From positions 1-64,000 of the forward strand of contig NZ_JASCIS010000017.1 in assembly GCF_029968015.1 (NCBI RefSeq): DNA of 64,000 nucleotides, written 5' to 3'. The translations under genes were made by a program, and so were the position numbers. Origin of the DNA: Streptomyces luteolus (lineage in GTDB: Bacteria; Actinomycetota; Actinomycetes; Streptomycetales; Streptomycetaceae). Of the stretch, positions 43,019 through 52,256 are shown piece by piece (the first letter of the stretch is position 1; each line of letters opens with the position of its first letter). The notes beneath the pieces were generated by a model. It worked only from the letters and a program-made list of their open reading frames with translations. It searched no databases and had not been told where the DNA came from.

Positions 43019-44296
43019 TTGTCACGCCCCGATACCGCGCCCGCCGACGCCGAACCGTTCCTCCTGGACGCCGAGGCCGACGTCCGCCCCTCGCCCCGAG
43101 GGCTCGCCGCGCGGCGGGAGTTGCTGGCGCACCCCGTGGTGCTGCTCATCGGGATCGTGCTCGCCTCGCTCAACATGCGGGCCGCGCTCGCGAGCGTCTC
43201 GCCGCTGGTGGGCGAGATCAGCGAGGCCTTCGGGCTCTCCTCGACGGCGACCAGCCTCGTGACCTCGGTGCCGGTGCTCTTCCTCGGCGTCGGCGCGCTC
43301 GTGGCGCCCTGGCTCGCCCGCCGCTTCGGCACCGAAGTGGTGCTGTTCTGCGCCCTGTTGCTGCTCGGCGTGGGGATTCTCGTACGGGTCGTGCCCGCCG
43401 TGGGCGCGCTGTACGGCGGCGGTGTCCTGGTCGGCACCGCGATAGCCCTGCTCAACGTGTTGATGCCGGGCCTGATCAAGCGGGACTTCCCGGACCGCGC
43501 CGCGTCCATGACGTCCGTCTACACCGGCGCGATGATCGCCGGAGCCACGGTCGTGGCCGCCGCTTCCGTGCCCCTGGAGAAGGCCTTTGGCGACAGCTGG
43601 GAGGCCTCGCTCGCGTTCTGGTCGCTGCTCGCCGCGGTCGCCGCCGTCGCGTGGCTGCCGCAGGTCCTGATCGCGCGCGGCCGCACCGGGCACGAGGTGC
43701 GCACCTCCCCCGCCGCGCGGCCCGCGCGCAGCGTGTGGCGCTCCCCGCTCGCCTGGCAGGTCACGCTCTTCATGGGCCTGCAGTCGCTCTGGTCGTACGT
43801 CCTGATCGCCTGGATGCCGACGATCTTCACGGACCACGGGATGAGCCGCGCCACGGCCGGCGTGATCTTCGCGTTCAACAACCTCGTCCAGGTCGCGGGC
43901 GCGTTCGGCGTTCCGCTGCTCGCCGGCCGGATGCGCAGCCAGCGGCCGCTGGTCGCCCTGGTGACGGCGCTGGTCGCGGCCGGGTACGCCGGGCTGATGG
44001 TCGCGCCGGTGTCGGGTGCCTGGCTGTGGTCGGCCGTGCTGGGTGTCGGGCAGGGCGGTGCGGTGGGGCTCGCCCTGACGCTGATCGTGCTCCGCTCCGG
44101 CGACGCGATGACGGCGGCCCGGCTCTCCGGGATGGCGCAGACGGTGGGCTATCTCCTCGCCGCGGCGGGCCCGTTGGCGGCCGGTGCCGTGCACCAGGCG
44201 ACGGGCGGCTGGACCGTGCCGATCTGCCTCGTCCTCGGGGTGTGCGCGGCGGCGCTGGCCGTCGGACTGCTCGCGGCTCGGGACCGTACGGTCTGA
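43019..44296 (+). CDS. CynX/NimT-family MFS transporter
   Basis: A 425-residue, 12-TM major facilitator protein. The first helix LLIGIVLASLNMRAALASVSPLVGEI is the hallmark of the CynX/NimT (cyanate / 2-nitroimidazole) branch. The TTG start has GAAAGG 9 nt upstream. It is paired with the GntR regulator. The real substrate is unknown; family members export small heterocycles or anions. A strong hairpin follows. Confidence 0.9.
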   Translation: MSRPDTAPADAEPFLLDAEADVRPSPRGLAARRELLAHPVVLLIGIVLASLNMRAALASVSPLVGEISEAFGLSSTATSLVTSVPVLFLGVGALVAPWLARRFGTEVVLFCALLLLGVGILVRVVPAVGALYGGGVLVGTAIALLNVLMPGLIKRDFPDRAASMTSVYTGAMIAGATVVAAASVPLEKAFGDSWEASLAFWSLLAAVAAVAWLPQVLIARGRTGHEVRTSPAARPARSVWRSPLAWQVTLFMGLQSLWSYVLIAWMPTIFTDHGMSRATAGVIFAFNNLVQVAGAFGVPLLAGRMRSQRPLVALVTALVAAGYAGLMVAPVSGAWLWSAVLGVGQGGAVGLALTLIVLRSGDAMTAARLSGMAQTVGYLLAAAGPLAAGAVHQATGGWTVPICLVLGVCAAALAVGLLAARDRTV

Positions 44297-44312
44297 CGTC
44301 CCTCCGTAACGG

Positions 44313-44350
44313 CGAAAACGGCCACTACGCGCGCGTGGTGGCCGTTTTCG
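44313..44350. terminator. Bidirectional terminator between MFS and ABC genes
   Basis: A 13-bp stem (CGAAAACGGCCAC at 44313-44325 with 44338-44350) and a 12-nt loop. The TTTTCG / CGAAAA ends serve both directions. Confidence 0.8.
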
Positions 44351-44407
44351 TGCGTACCGAAAACAGGTACTGCGGTGGCGGGCCGAAAACCCGCACTACA
44401 AAGGGAG

Positions 44408-45127
44408 TTACTCCTCCCCGGCCAGCGTGAGCGAGCGCAGCTTCTGGCCCGCGTACCAGGTCGCGAGGACCGTCACACCGGTCAGCAGGACGACGGCGAC
44501 CGGCAGTCCGACATCGGAGCTGACCAGGTCGCCGCGCGCGACGCGTTCCGCCACGGCGAGGGACCACTGCTGCACGCTGAGCGTCCGCGCGCCCGCGACC
44601 AGGGAGCCGAACAGCGTCTCCCAGACCAGGGCGTAGACCAGGCCGAACACCACGGCGTGCTTGCTGACCGTGCCGAGCAGCAGGAACAGCGCCGCGTACG
44701 CGACGGAGGCGACGAGGGCCGCGATGGTGTACGCGATCGCCACCTGCTGGCCGTTGCCGTTCAGGATCAGCCCCGCGACGAACGTGGGGATCGCCGAGAA
44801 CGCCATGGTCACGGCGATGGCCACGATCAGCTTGGTGACGATGATCGTGGGGCGCTTGATGGGCTTGGAGAGCAGATAGACGACCGAGCCGTCGTCGATC
44901 TCCGGGCCGATGGCGCCGGTGCCCGCGATGACACCGATCAGCGGGACCATCGTGGCGAGCGCGAAGCCGCCGAGGACGTCCGCGGCGACCTGGTCGTCGA
45001 CGCCGGTGAAACCACGTACCAGAGAGGCGATGACGATCAGCAGGACCGGAAGTGAGAAGAGGATGAGAGCGCGGCGGCGGCCGAGCAGGGCCCGGTAGGT
45101 GAGCCGGGCGACGGTGGGGTCATACAT
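44408..45127 (-). CDS. ABC exporter permease (second pair)
   Basis: A 239-residue ABC-2-type permease with six TM helices (ALILFSLPVLLIVIASLV, LATMVPLIGVIAG, and others) and no signal peptide. It starts with ATG at 45127, GGGAG about 8 nt upstream, 14 bp after the ATPase stop. It is last in a four-gene operon of two ATPase-permease pairs. Substrate unknown. Confidence 0.88.
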   Translation of the reverse strand: MYDPTVARLTYRALLGRRRALILFSLPVLLIVIASLVRGFTGVDDQVAADVLGGFALATMVPLIGVIAGTGAIGPEIDDGSVVYLLSKPIKRPTIIVTKLIVAIAVTMAFSAIPTFVAGLILNGNGQQVAIAYTIAALVASVAYAALFLLLGTVSKHAVVFGLVYALVWETLFGSLVAGARTLSVQQWSLAVAERVARGDLVSSDVGLPVAVVLLTGVTVLATWYAGQKLRSLTLAGEE

Positions 45128-45141
45128 GTCGGGGGCTCCCT

Positions 45142-46053
45142 TCAGGCCGCGACGAGGTACGAGAAGACCGACTCGAGAGACTCGTCCGAGGGCGAGACCG
45201 TCAGGAGGCGGATGCCGTGCTCCTTGGCGACCTTCGGCAGGAGCTGCGTGAACCGCCCGAAGTCGACGGCCTGGATCAGCAACGCGCCCTCCGCGCGGTC
45301 GACTTCGATGCCCGCCGTCGACGGGTCGGCGATCAGCGCGGCGGCGAGCGCCCGGTCGTCGTCGGAGCGCACCAGATAGCGGTGCGGGCGGTCCGTCATC
45401 AGGCGGCGGATGCGCCGGAAGTCACCGCTCGCGGCGTGCCGGCCGGCGACGATCACCTCGATGTGCGAGGCGAGCTGCTCGACCTCCTCCAGGATGTGCG
45501 AGGAGAACAGCACGGTCCTGCCGTCCGCGCCCATGCGCCGCAGCAGGTCCATGAGGTGCATGCGCTGGCGCGGGTCCATGCCGTTGAAGGGCTCGTCGAG
45601 CAGCAGCACCGACGGATCGTGCACAAGAGCGGAGGCCATTTTCACGCGCTGGCGCATGCCCTTGGAGTACGTGGAGATCTTGCGGTCCTGCGCGTACTCC
45701 ATCTCGACCGTGGCGAGGGCCCGCCCTGCCGCCTTGTCGCCGAGGCCGTGCAACTCGGCGTTGGCGACGACGAATTCCTTGCCCGTGAGGAAGTCGTACA
45801 TCGCCTCCCGCTCGGGGACGATGCCGATCTCCTTGTAGATCCCCTCGTTGCGCCAGATCGGCCGGTCGTCGAGGGTGACGGTGCCCGTGGAGGGGGCGAG
45901 GAAGCCGCCCATCATGTTGATGAGAGTGGACTTTCCGGCACCGTTGGGGCCGAGCAGGCCGGTCACGCCGGGGCCGATGCTCATGGTGATGTCGTTGACC
46001 GCGACGACGTTCCCGAACCACCTGGACACGTGGTCGATGTTGATGACTGTCAC
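45142..46053 (-). CDS. ABC exporter ATP-binding protein (second pair)
   Basis: A 303-residue ATPase with Walker A GPNGAGKST, signature YSKGMRQR, Walker B VLLLDEPFNGMDP and switch His in SSHILEEVE, then about 80 residues of C-terminal regulatory domain. The GTG overlaps the preceding permease stop (GTGA). It should drive the adjacent ABC-2 permease as an exporter. Confidence 0.92.
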   Translation of the reverse strand: MTVINIDHVSRWFGNVVAVNDITMSIGPGVTGLLGPNGAGKSTLINMMGGFLAPSTGTVTLDDRPIWRNEGIYKEIGIVPEREAMYDFLTGKEFVVANAELHGLGDKAAGRALATVEMEYAQDRKISTYSKGMRQRVKMASALVHDPSVLLLDEPFNGMDPRQRMHLMDLLRRMGADGRTVLFSSHILEEVEQLASHIEVIVAGRHAASGDFRRIRRLMTDRPHRYLVRSDDDRALAAALIADPSTAGIEVDRAEGALLIQAVDFGRFTQLLPKVAKEHGIRLLTVSPSDESLESVFSYLVAA

Positions 46054-46955
46054 AGCCCGACCTTTCGGTAGCGGCGCATCAGGGCTGCGTACGAGCCCGC
46101 GATCAGCGCGAGGACGACCAGGAGATAGATAGCGCCGGTACCTGTACCGGGACCGTGGCCGCCGGGGAACGCGGAGGTCGCCCCGAGGAACGCCGTCTGC
46201 ACGCCGTCGATCAGTGTGATCGGCGAGAACAGTCCGAGCCACGGGACCGCGCCCGTCGAGCCCTGCACGTCGGCGATGGCCTGCACGGTGGAGACCGCCC
46301 CGTACGAGATGGTCAGTACGGCGATGACGGCGGCGACACCGAAGCCGCGGCGCGGCGTCAACGCGGCCATGACCAGGCCGAGTCCGGCGAAGAGCAGCGA
46401 GAGCAGTGCCACGGAGACCAACCCCTGTGCGAACCCGGCGGTCTGGTCCGCGAAGTCCATCTTGGCGAGCAGGGAGCCGAGGTAGAGCACGACCAGCGGT
46501 GACGCGGTGAGGATGAACAGGGCCGAGGCCATCGCCGCGTACTTCGCCGTCACGTAGTCGCCGCGCTCGATCGGGCGCGAGAAGTACAGCGGCACGGTCC
46601 GGAAGCGCAGGTCGCGGGAGACCGACTGCGGGGCCTGGGCCGCGAGGAACAGGCCGATGACGGCCTGGGTGGTGATCGCGTACCGCGTGTAGTCGAGCGG
46701 CAGGTCGGTCATCTTCGTCTGGACGGCGACGGCCACGACGATCGCCGCCGGCACGCACATCACGGCGAACAGGATCATCGGCAGCACCTTGGACTTGGCG
46801 CTGCGGCCGAGACCGTATGTGCCGCGCAGGGACTGCGAGTAGAGGCTGCGGCGGGCGTAGGCGCGGCCGAGCCGGGAGCCGTCGTACGACCGGTATCCGA
46901 TGTTGTGGATCCGGGTCTGCGCCCCGTCCGGGCGCCGGGTGTCAGCTGCCGTCAC
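46050..46955 (-). CDS. ABC exporter permease (first pair, NosY-like)
   Basis: A 301-residue ABC-2-type permease. A cytoplasmic N-terminus (RIHNIGYRSYDGSRLG, common in this family) precedes about six TM helices. The GTG at 46955 has GAGGAGG upstream and overlaps the ATPase gene by 14 bp. Its stop overlaps the next ATPase. Confidence 0.9.
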   Translation of the reverse strand: MTAADTRRPDGAQTRIHNIGYRSYDGSRLGRAYARRSLYSQSLRGTYGLGRSAKSKVLPMILFAVMCVPAAIVVAVAVQTKMTDLPLDYTRYAITTQAVIGLFLAAQAPQSVSRDLRFRTVPLYFSRPIERGDYVTAKYAAMASALFILTASPLVVLYLGSLLAKMDFADQTAGFAQGLVSVALLSLLFAGLGLVMAALTPRRGFGVAAVIAVLTISYGAVSTVQAIADVQGSTGAVPWLGLFSPITLIDGVQTAFLGATSAFPGGHGPGTGTGAIYLLVVLALIAGSYAALMRRYRKVGL

Positions 46956-47970
46956 GGCTGCCGCCTCCTCGCTGTGCCGCAGACGCAAACGGGGCCTGGG
47001 CGTCCACCTGTTGGGGTACGGGTCGCTGCTGGTCGTCGGCGCGGAACACCTCGGCGATGTGGTGCCTGCGCTGTTCCATCCGGACCAGGCCGAGGCCGAG
47101 TTCGGCGACGGTGTCACGCACGATGTCGTACGTCTCCTCGCCGGTCGCCTCTACGAGGAGCACGTGTCCCGCGCCCGGCAGGCCCTCCTCCACGCGCGCG
47201 TGCAGCTTGATTCCGCGTTCGGTGAGTCGGGTGCGCAGGACGGCGGTGCCGTCGGGGTGCTCGTCGCTGTCGGTGACCTCGACGGCGAGCGTCGCCATGG
47301 TCTGGGTGAAGTCGCTGGTGGAGCTGGAGCGGAGCAGCTGCCCGCCGTCGATGACGACGACGTGGTCGCAGGTGCGCTCCAGCTCGCCGAGCAGGTGCGA
47401 GGTCACCAGGACGGAGATGCCGAAGTCGGTGTGGACGCGCCGGATCAGGCCGAGCATCTCGTCCCGGCCGACCGGGTCAAGGCCGTTGGTCGGCTCGTCC
47501 AGGAAGACCAACTGCGGGTCGTGGACGAGGGCTTGGGCCAGTTTGACCCGCTGCTTCATGCCGGTCGAGTAGCCGCCGATGGGCCGGTAGCGCTCCTCGT
47601 AGAGCCCTACGTGGCGCAGGGTGTCGGCGGTGCGCTCGCGGGCGGCGGTGGGCGGCAGGCCGGACATCCGGGCCATGTGCACCACGAACTCGGTGGCGGA
47701 CACGTCGGGCGGCAGGCAGTCGTGCTCCGGCATGTATCCGACCCGCTCGCGGATGTCGCCGCCGTGGGTGGCGACGTCGAGGCCGAGCACCTGGGCGCGG
47801 CCCTCGGTGGCGGGGGAGAGTCCGAGCAGGATCTTGATCAGGGTGGACTTGCCGGCTCCGTTGGCCCCCACGAGCCCGGTCACACCCGGGCCGATGTCCA
47901 CGGAGAGCCGGTCGAGAGCGGTCACCCGGGGGAACCGCTTGCTGAGGCTTTCGGTCGCGATCACAGTCAC
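46942..47970 (-). CDS. ABC exporter ATP-binding protein (first pair, operon head)
   Basis: A 342-residue ATPase with Walker A GANGAGKST, signature YSTGMKQR, Walker B LVFLDEPTNGLDP and TSHLLGELE. Both this and the second ATPase carry the VTGL(V/L)G-NGAGKST pattern, suggesting duplication of the pair. No good RBS precedes the GTG at 47970; a TACCGT hexamer 6 bp upstream could give a leaderless mRNA. Divergent from the M24 gene. Confidence 0.9.
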   Translation of the reverse strand: MTVIATESLSKRFPRVTALDRLSVDIGPGVTGLVGANGAGKSTLIKILLGLSPATEGRAQVLGLDVATHGGDIRERVGYMPEHDCLPPDVSATEFVVHMARMSGLPPTAARERTADTLRHVGLYEERYRPIGGYSTGMKQRVKLAQALVHDPQLVFLDEPTNGLDPVGRDEMLGLIRRVHTDFGISVLVTSHLLGELERTCDHVVVIDGGQLLRSSSTSDFTQTMATLAVEVTDSDEHPDGTAVLRTRLTERGIKLHARVEEGLPGAGHVLLVEATGEETYDIVRDTVAELGLGLVRMEQRRHHIAEVFRADDQQRPVPQQVDAQAPFASAAQRGGGSRDGS

Positions 47971-48280
47971 GCTTCGACGGTAGTGGCGCGCACCACAGCG
48001 GGCGTCAGCCCAGACGACTGGATAACTGTCCGACTCCAGGCGTACGGACCCGTAGGGGCTATAGGGCTGAGGTACATCCCGAAGGCCTTGCGCGGCGTTG
48101 TCCACAGGGTCTGTGCACACCTATTGACGTAGCCGTCAGTCATTGTCACATTCATCAGTGTCACGTTACGAACGCGTAGCGCAGCAAGGCGGGGAACCGG
48201 CGGGACTTCAGGGACTTCAAGGACTTCAAGGACTTCAGAGACTTAACGAACTGCACGGACTTCACGGGACGGACGGTGGC
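47971..48280. other. Divergent promoter region with 9-bp tandem repeat and DnaA box
   Basis: A 310-bp gap. It holds TTGTCCACA (48098-48106), a possible -35 TTGACG (48124), TGTCAC repeated at 48144 and 48159, and seven contiguous 9-bp units of the GGACTTCAA type at 48203-48265. The repeat is in frame with the following gene, so a longer N-terminus with LQG repeats is possible, but no upstream start has an RBS. Confidence 0.6.
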
Positions 48281-49129
48281 ATGACCTCAGCGGTGGACAC
48301 GGAACTCGGCGCGGAACTCCAGGGGTTCAGGGAAGTGCAGTCCCTGGCGTACGCCTGCGCGGAAGCGGTCGCGGCGCGGCTCGTGCCGGGCGTGACCGAG
48401 CGCGAGGCGGCGCGGATGCAGCGGGAGTGGCTGCGCGAGCGCGGGGTGCGTGACTGGTTCCATCTGCCCTTCGCCTGGTTCGGGGACCGCACGGCGTTCG
48501 CCGGCTTCAAGATCCCGCTGCAGTTCTTCCCGACCAACCGGAGGCTGGAGCCGGGGATGCCCTTCATCCTCGACATGGCCCCGGTGTTCAACGGCTTCAC
48601 GGCGGACATCGGGTACTCGGGCAGCCTCGGCCCGAACCCGGTGCAGGACCGGCTGATGGCCGATCTGGAGGAGCACCGCGAGCTGATCCTGCGCGAGGTG
48701 CGCGAGCGCCGTTCGCTGCGCGAGATCTACGAGGACGTGGAGCGCCTCATGAACCGCCAGGGGTACGCCAACCGCCACCGCGCCTATCCCTTCGGCGTGA
48801 TCGCGCACAAGGTCGACCGGGTGAAGCAGCGCCGCTTCTCGCCCAACGTCTTCGGCTTCGGCACGCAGTCGCTCAAGGGCCTGGCGAGCGACGCGCTGCA
48901 CGGCCACCGGGACGGCTGGTCCCCGCTGTGGAGTCCGTACAAGTTCTCCGACCACCCGCCACAGCCCGGCCTGTGGGCGGTCGAGCCGCACCTCGGGTTC
49001 CGGGGGACGGGCGCGAAGTTCGAGGAGATCCTGGTGGTCACGGACTCCAAGGACCCGCGGGAGAGCGCGTTCTGGCTGGACGACGACCTTCCGCACGTAC
49101 GGCGCTGGGCGGAGGCGAGGTCACTGTGA
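48281..49129 (+). CDS. M24-family metallopeptidase-like protein
   Basis: A 282-residue pita-bread-fold protein of the M24 (creatinase / Xaa-Pro dipeptidase) type without the N-terminal domain. FILDMAPVFNGFTADIGYSG supplies the two Asp ligands; the His and Glu ligands appear later (HKVDR, AVEPHLGFRG). A peptidase or other amidohydrolase-like role is possible. The ATG at 48281 has only a weak RBS. Its stop overlaps the next GTG (GTGA), coupling it to the EphD-like gene. Confidence 0.82.
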   Translation: MTSAVDTELGAELQGFREVQSLAYACAEAVAARLVPGVTEREAARMQREWLRERGVRDWFHLPFAWFGDRTAFAGFKIPLQFFPTNRRLEPGMPFILDMAPVFNGFTADIGYSGSLGPNPVQDRLMADLEEHRELILREVRERRSLREIYEDVERLMNRQGYANRHRAYPFGVIAHKVDRVKQRRFSPNVFGFGTQSLKGLASDALHGHRDGWSPLWSPYKFSDHPPQPGLWAVEPHLGFRGTGAKFEEILVVTDSKDPRESAFWLDDDLPHVRRWAEARSL

Positions 49130-51117
49130 CCGGCCGGGACGAGCCGGAGGTCCACGAGGACCGGCTGGGCAAGGGCGGGCAGCACATGGGCACGGATCAC
49201 GGCACAGGCACGGATCACTGCATGAGTACGGATCAGGTCACGGGCACGGATCACGACATGAGTACGGATCAGGGCATGGCCACGGATCACGGCGAGCGGG
49301 ACCGAAAGGGCGAACTCCGAATGAGTGGTGGACTGTTGAAGGACGCGCGCGAGCGCTGGGTCCGTACGGGAGGGGTGGAGCTCTGCGTGGCCGAGCTCGG
49401 CGACGCCACGCAGCCGACGGTCCTGCTGGTGCACGGATACCCGGACTCCAAGGAGGTGTGGTCCGAGGTCGCGACCCGCCTCGCGGACCGCTTCCACGTG
49501 GTCCTGTACGACGTCCGGGGCCACGGCCGTTCGACGGCCCCGGTGCCGCTGCGCGGCGGCTTCACCCTGGAGAAGCTGACGGACGATTTCCTGGCGGTGG
49601 TCGACGCGGTCAGCCCGGACCACCCGGTGCACGTCGTCGGGCACGACTGGGGCTCGGTGCAGTCCTGGGAGTTCGTGACGGTCAAGCGCACCGAAGGGCG
49701 GATCGCCTCCTTCACCTCGATGTCGGGCCCGTCCCTCGACCACTTCGGCCACTGGATCAAGAAGCGCATGGCCCGCCCGACCCCGCGCCGGGTCGGCCAG
49801 CTCCTCGGCCAGGGCGCCAAGTCCTGGTACGTGTACATGCTGCACACCCCCGTCCTTCCCGAGCTCGCCTGGCGCGGTCCGCTCGGCGCCCGCTGGCCGA
49901 AGATCCTGCAGCGCATGGAGAACGTCCCGCAGGACGGGTACCCGACGTCGTCGCTGCCCTCGGACGCGGCCCACGGCGCCTGGCTCTACCGCGACAACGT
50001 CCGCGCCCGCCTCAGCAGGCCGCGCGCGGACGCGTACGCCCACGCGCCCGTCCAGCTGATCACGCCGCAGGGCGACATGTTCCTCTCCCCGCGCCTCTAC
50101 GACGAACTGGAGCTGTGGGCCCCGCGGTTGACCCGTCGTACGCTGCCCGCCAAGCACTGGGTGCCGCGAACCCGGCCGGACCAACTGGCCGCCTGGATCA
50201 CGGACTTCGTGACCACCACCGAGGATCTCGGGGAGCGGGGTGCGCAGGGGGCCGCCGTCGCGCCCCGCGGCACGACCGCGTCCGGCCGGTACGCGGACCG
50301 GTTCGCCGGACAGCTCGTCCTGGTCACCGGCGCGGCCAGCGGCATCGGCCGCGCCACCGCCTTCGCCTTCGCGGAGGCCGGGGCCCGCGTCGTCGCCGTG
50401 GACCGGGACGCGGAGGGCGTGGCGCGCACGGCCGAGCTGGCGGGCCTGATCGGTGCCCCGGCGGCCTGGGGCGAGACCGTCGACGTCTCGGACGAGCAGT
50501 CCATGGAGAAGCTCGCCGAGAAGGTTGCCAGGGAGTACGGCGTGGTGGACGTCCTGGTGAACAACGCCGGGATAGGCCTCTCCGGCTCGTTCTTCGACAC
50601 GACGGTGGACGACTGGAAGAAGGTTCTCGACGTCAATCTGTGGGGCGTGATCCACGGCTGCCGGATCTTCGGCAAGCAGATGGCCGACCGCGGCCAGGGC
50701 GGCCACATCGTCAACACCGCGTCGGCCGCGGCCTTCCAGCCCTCCAAGGCACTGCCCGCGTACAGCACGTCGAAGGCCGCGGTGCTCATGCTCAGCGAGT
50801 GCCTGCGCGCCGAACTGGCCGGGCAGGGGATCGGGGTCTCGGCGATCTGCCCCGGCCTGGTCAACACCAACATCACGGCCACGGCGCGGTTCGCCGGCGT
50901 CGACGCGGAGGAGGAGAAGCGCCGCCAGAAGCGCAGCTCGCGGCTGTACGGCCTGCGGAACTACCCGCCGGAGAAGGTCGCGGGCGCGGTGCTCGACGCG
51001 GTGGTCAGAAATCAGGCGGTCGTCCCGGTGACCCCGGAGGCACGCGGCGCCCACGCCCTGTCGCGCTTCGCGCCGAAGGCCCTGCGGGCGATAGCCCGGT
51101 TGCAGCCCCCGGTGTGA
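49126..51117 (+). CDS. EphD-like fusion: epoxide-hydrolase-type domain plus short-chain dehydrogenase
   Basis: A 663-residue two-domain protein. An alpha/beta hydrolase (about 80-370) has HGYPDSKEVW, nucleophile Asp in VVGHDWGSVQ, acid in QGDMFLSP and His in AKHWVPRTRP. It is fused to an SDR domain (about 395-640) with TGAASGIGRA, NNAG and YSTSK. The layout equals mycobacterial EphD, implicated in mycolate redox chemistry; Streptomyces lack mycolates, so the lipid substrate differs. The first about 65 residues hold TDHG/MSTDQ repeats; an ATG at 49321 would exclude them. Confidence 0.88.
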   Translation: MTGRDEPEVHEDRLGKGGQHMGTDHGTGTDHCMSTDQVTGTDHDMSTDQGMATDHGERDRKGELRMSGGLLKDARERWVRTGGVELCVAELGDATQPTVLLVHGYPDSKEVWSEVATRLADRFHVVLYDVRGHGRSTAPVPLRGGFTLEKLTDDFLAVVDAVSPDHPVHVVGHDWGSVQSWEFVTVKRTEGRIASFTSMSGPSLDHFGHWIKKRMARPTPRRVGQLLGQGAKSWYVYMLHTPVLPELAWRGPLGARWPKILQRMENVPQDGYPTSSLPSDAAHGAWLYRDNVRARLSRPRADAYAHAPVQLITPQGDMFLSPRLYDELELWAPRLTRRTLPAKHWVPRTRPDQLAAWITDFVTTTEDLGERGAQGAAVAPRGTTASGRYADRFAGQLVLVTGAASGIGRATAFAFAEAGARVVAVDRDAEGVARTAELAGLIGAPAAWGETVDVSDEQSMEKLAEKVAREYGVVDVLVNNAGIGLSGSFFDTTVDDWKKVLDVNLWGVIHGCRIFGKQMADRGQGGHIVNTASAAAFQPSKALPAYSTSKAAVLMLSECLRAELAGQGIGVSAICPGLVNTNITATARFAGVDAEEEKRRQKRSSRLYGLRNYPPEKVAGAVLDAVVRNQAVVPVTPEARGAHALSRFAPKALRAIARLQPPV

Positions 51118-52133
51118 GCGGGGAGCCGAGGAGAGCGGCGTACGCACGAGAAGCCGAGGTGACAGGGAAGGTGGCAGGGAAGGTGGCCGGGACAGTGCGG
51201 CCTGCAGTCGAGTACCGGATCGAGGACCTGGCGCACCACAGCGGAGCCACGGTGCGCACGATCCGCGCGTACCAGGACCGTGGCCTGCTGCCCCGCCCGG
51301 AGCGGCGCGGCCGCGCCAATGTGTACACCGACGCACACCTGGCCCGGCTGCGCCAGATCGCCGACCTCCTGGAGCGGGGCTTCACCCTGGCCTCGATAAA
51401 GGAACTCCTGGAGGCCTGGGACGCGGGCCGTGGGCTCGGCGGTGTCCTGGGCCTCGTGGCGGAGGTCGACGGCCCGTGGACGGACGAGAAGGTCGGCCGC
51501 GTCACGCGCGCCGAGCTCGACGAACGCTTCGGCGGCGCCCCCGACGACGCGGCGGTGGAGGACGCCGTGGAGCTCGGCGTACTGGAGCGAATCCCGGGCA
51601 GGGACGACGAGTTCCTGGTTCCGAGCCCTCAAGAGCTCGCTGTCGCCGTGGAGTTGCACGCGGCGGGCGTGCCGCTGATCGCGATCTCCGGTCATCTGAG
51701 GGAATTGCGCATCCACGTCGAGTACATCGCGTCCAGATTCCTCGACTTCACGACCGAGCATGTCTTCGCGCGCTACATCGGCGGGCACCTGCCGCCGACG
51801 GACGACGAAGCGGCGGCAGCAGCCGATCTCGTACGGCGCCTGCGGCCGCTCGCGCAGCAGACGGTGGACGCCGAACTGGCCCGCGCCATGCGCATGTTCG
51901 CCACGCGCCACCTCAGAGAACACCTCGGCGGCACGCCTTCGCCCACCTCCCTCGCCGAGGAGTCCCCGGTCGCACTGCCCGCCACGACAATTCAGGCCGT
52001 ACAACAGCTTGTTGGTACGGAGAACGTCGCCGCGTTCGTGTCGGCGGCGGCCGAACGAGAGGTGCATACACGCAAGTTGGATGAACTGGCCACAACCCAG
52101 ACTTATGGCACGGAATTTGACGAACTGCCTTAG
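51114..52133 (+). CDS. MerR-family transcriptional regulator
   Basis: A 339-residue regulator. The N-terminal winged HTH (YRIEDLAHHSGATVRTIRAYQDRGLLPRPER) and coiled coil (HLARLRQIADLLERGFTLASI) are clear. The C-terminal 230 residues form a helical domain without the metal-binding Cys of classical MerR. GTG at 51114 overlaps the EphD-like stop; GTG at 51159 is an alternative. As last gene of the M24-EphD operon it probably autoregulates it. Confidence 0.88.
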   Translation: MSGEPRRAAYAREAEVTGKVAGKVAGTVRPAVEYRIEDLAHHSGATVRTIRAYQDRGLLPRPERRGRANVYTDAHLARLRQIADLLERGFTLASIKELLEAWDAGRGLGGVLGLVAEVDGPWTDEKVGRVTRAELDERFGGAPDDAAVEDAVELGVLERIPGRDDEFLVPSPQELAVAVELHAAGVPLIAISGHLRELRIHVEYIASRFLDFTTEHVFARYIGGHLPPTDDEAAAAADLVRRLRPLAQQTVDAELARAMRMFATRHLREHLGGTPSPTSLAEESPVALPATTIQAVQQLVGTENVAAFVSAAAEREVHTRKLDELATTQTYGTEFDELP

Positions 52134-52145
52134 TTGCACAGCCCG

Positions 52146-52199
52146 TTGTCCACAGAAGCAGCAACTACCCTGTGGATAACTGGGGTTGGCTGTGGATCA
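52146..52199. other. Three DnaA-box-like sequences upstream of kptA
   Basis: TTGTCCACA (52146-52154), TGTGGATAA (52171-52179, minus strand box) and TGTGGATCA (52191-52199, one mismatch) within 54 bp. They lie in the kptA upstream region, just after the MerR gene. Confidence 0.65.
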
Positions 52200-52256
52200 T
52201 GCATTCCGACGGTAAAGAGTTGGAGAACTTATCCGGGTCCCAGGCACCCTTGCCAC

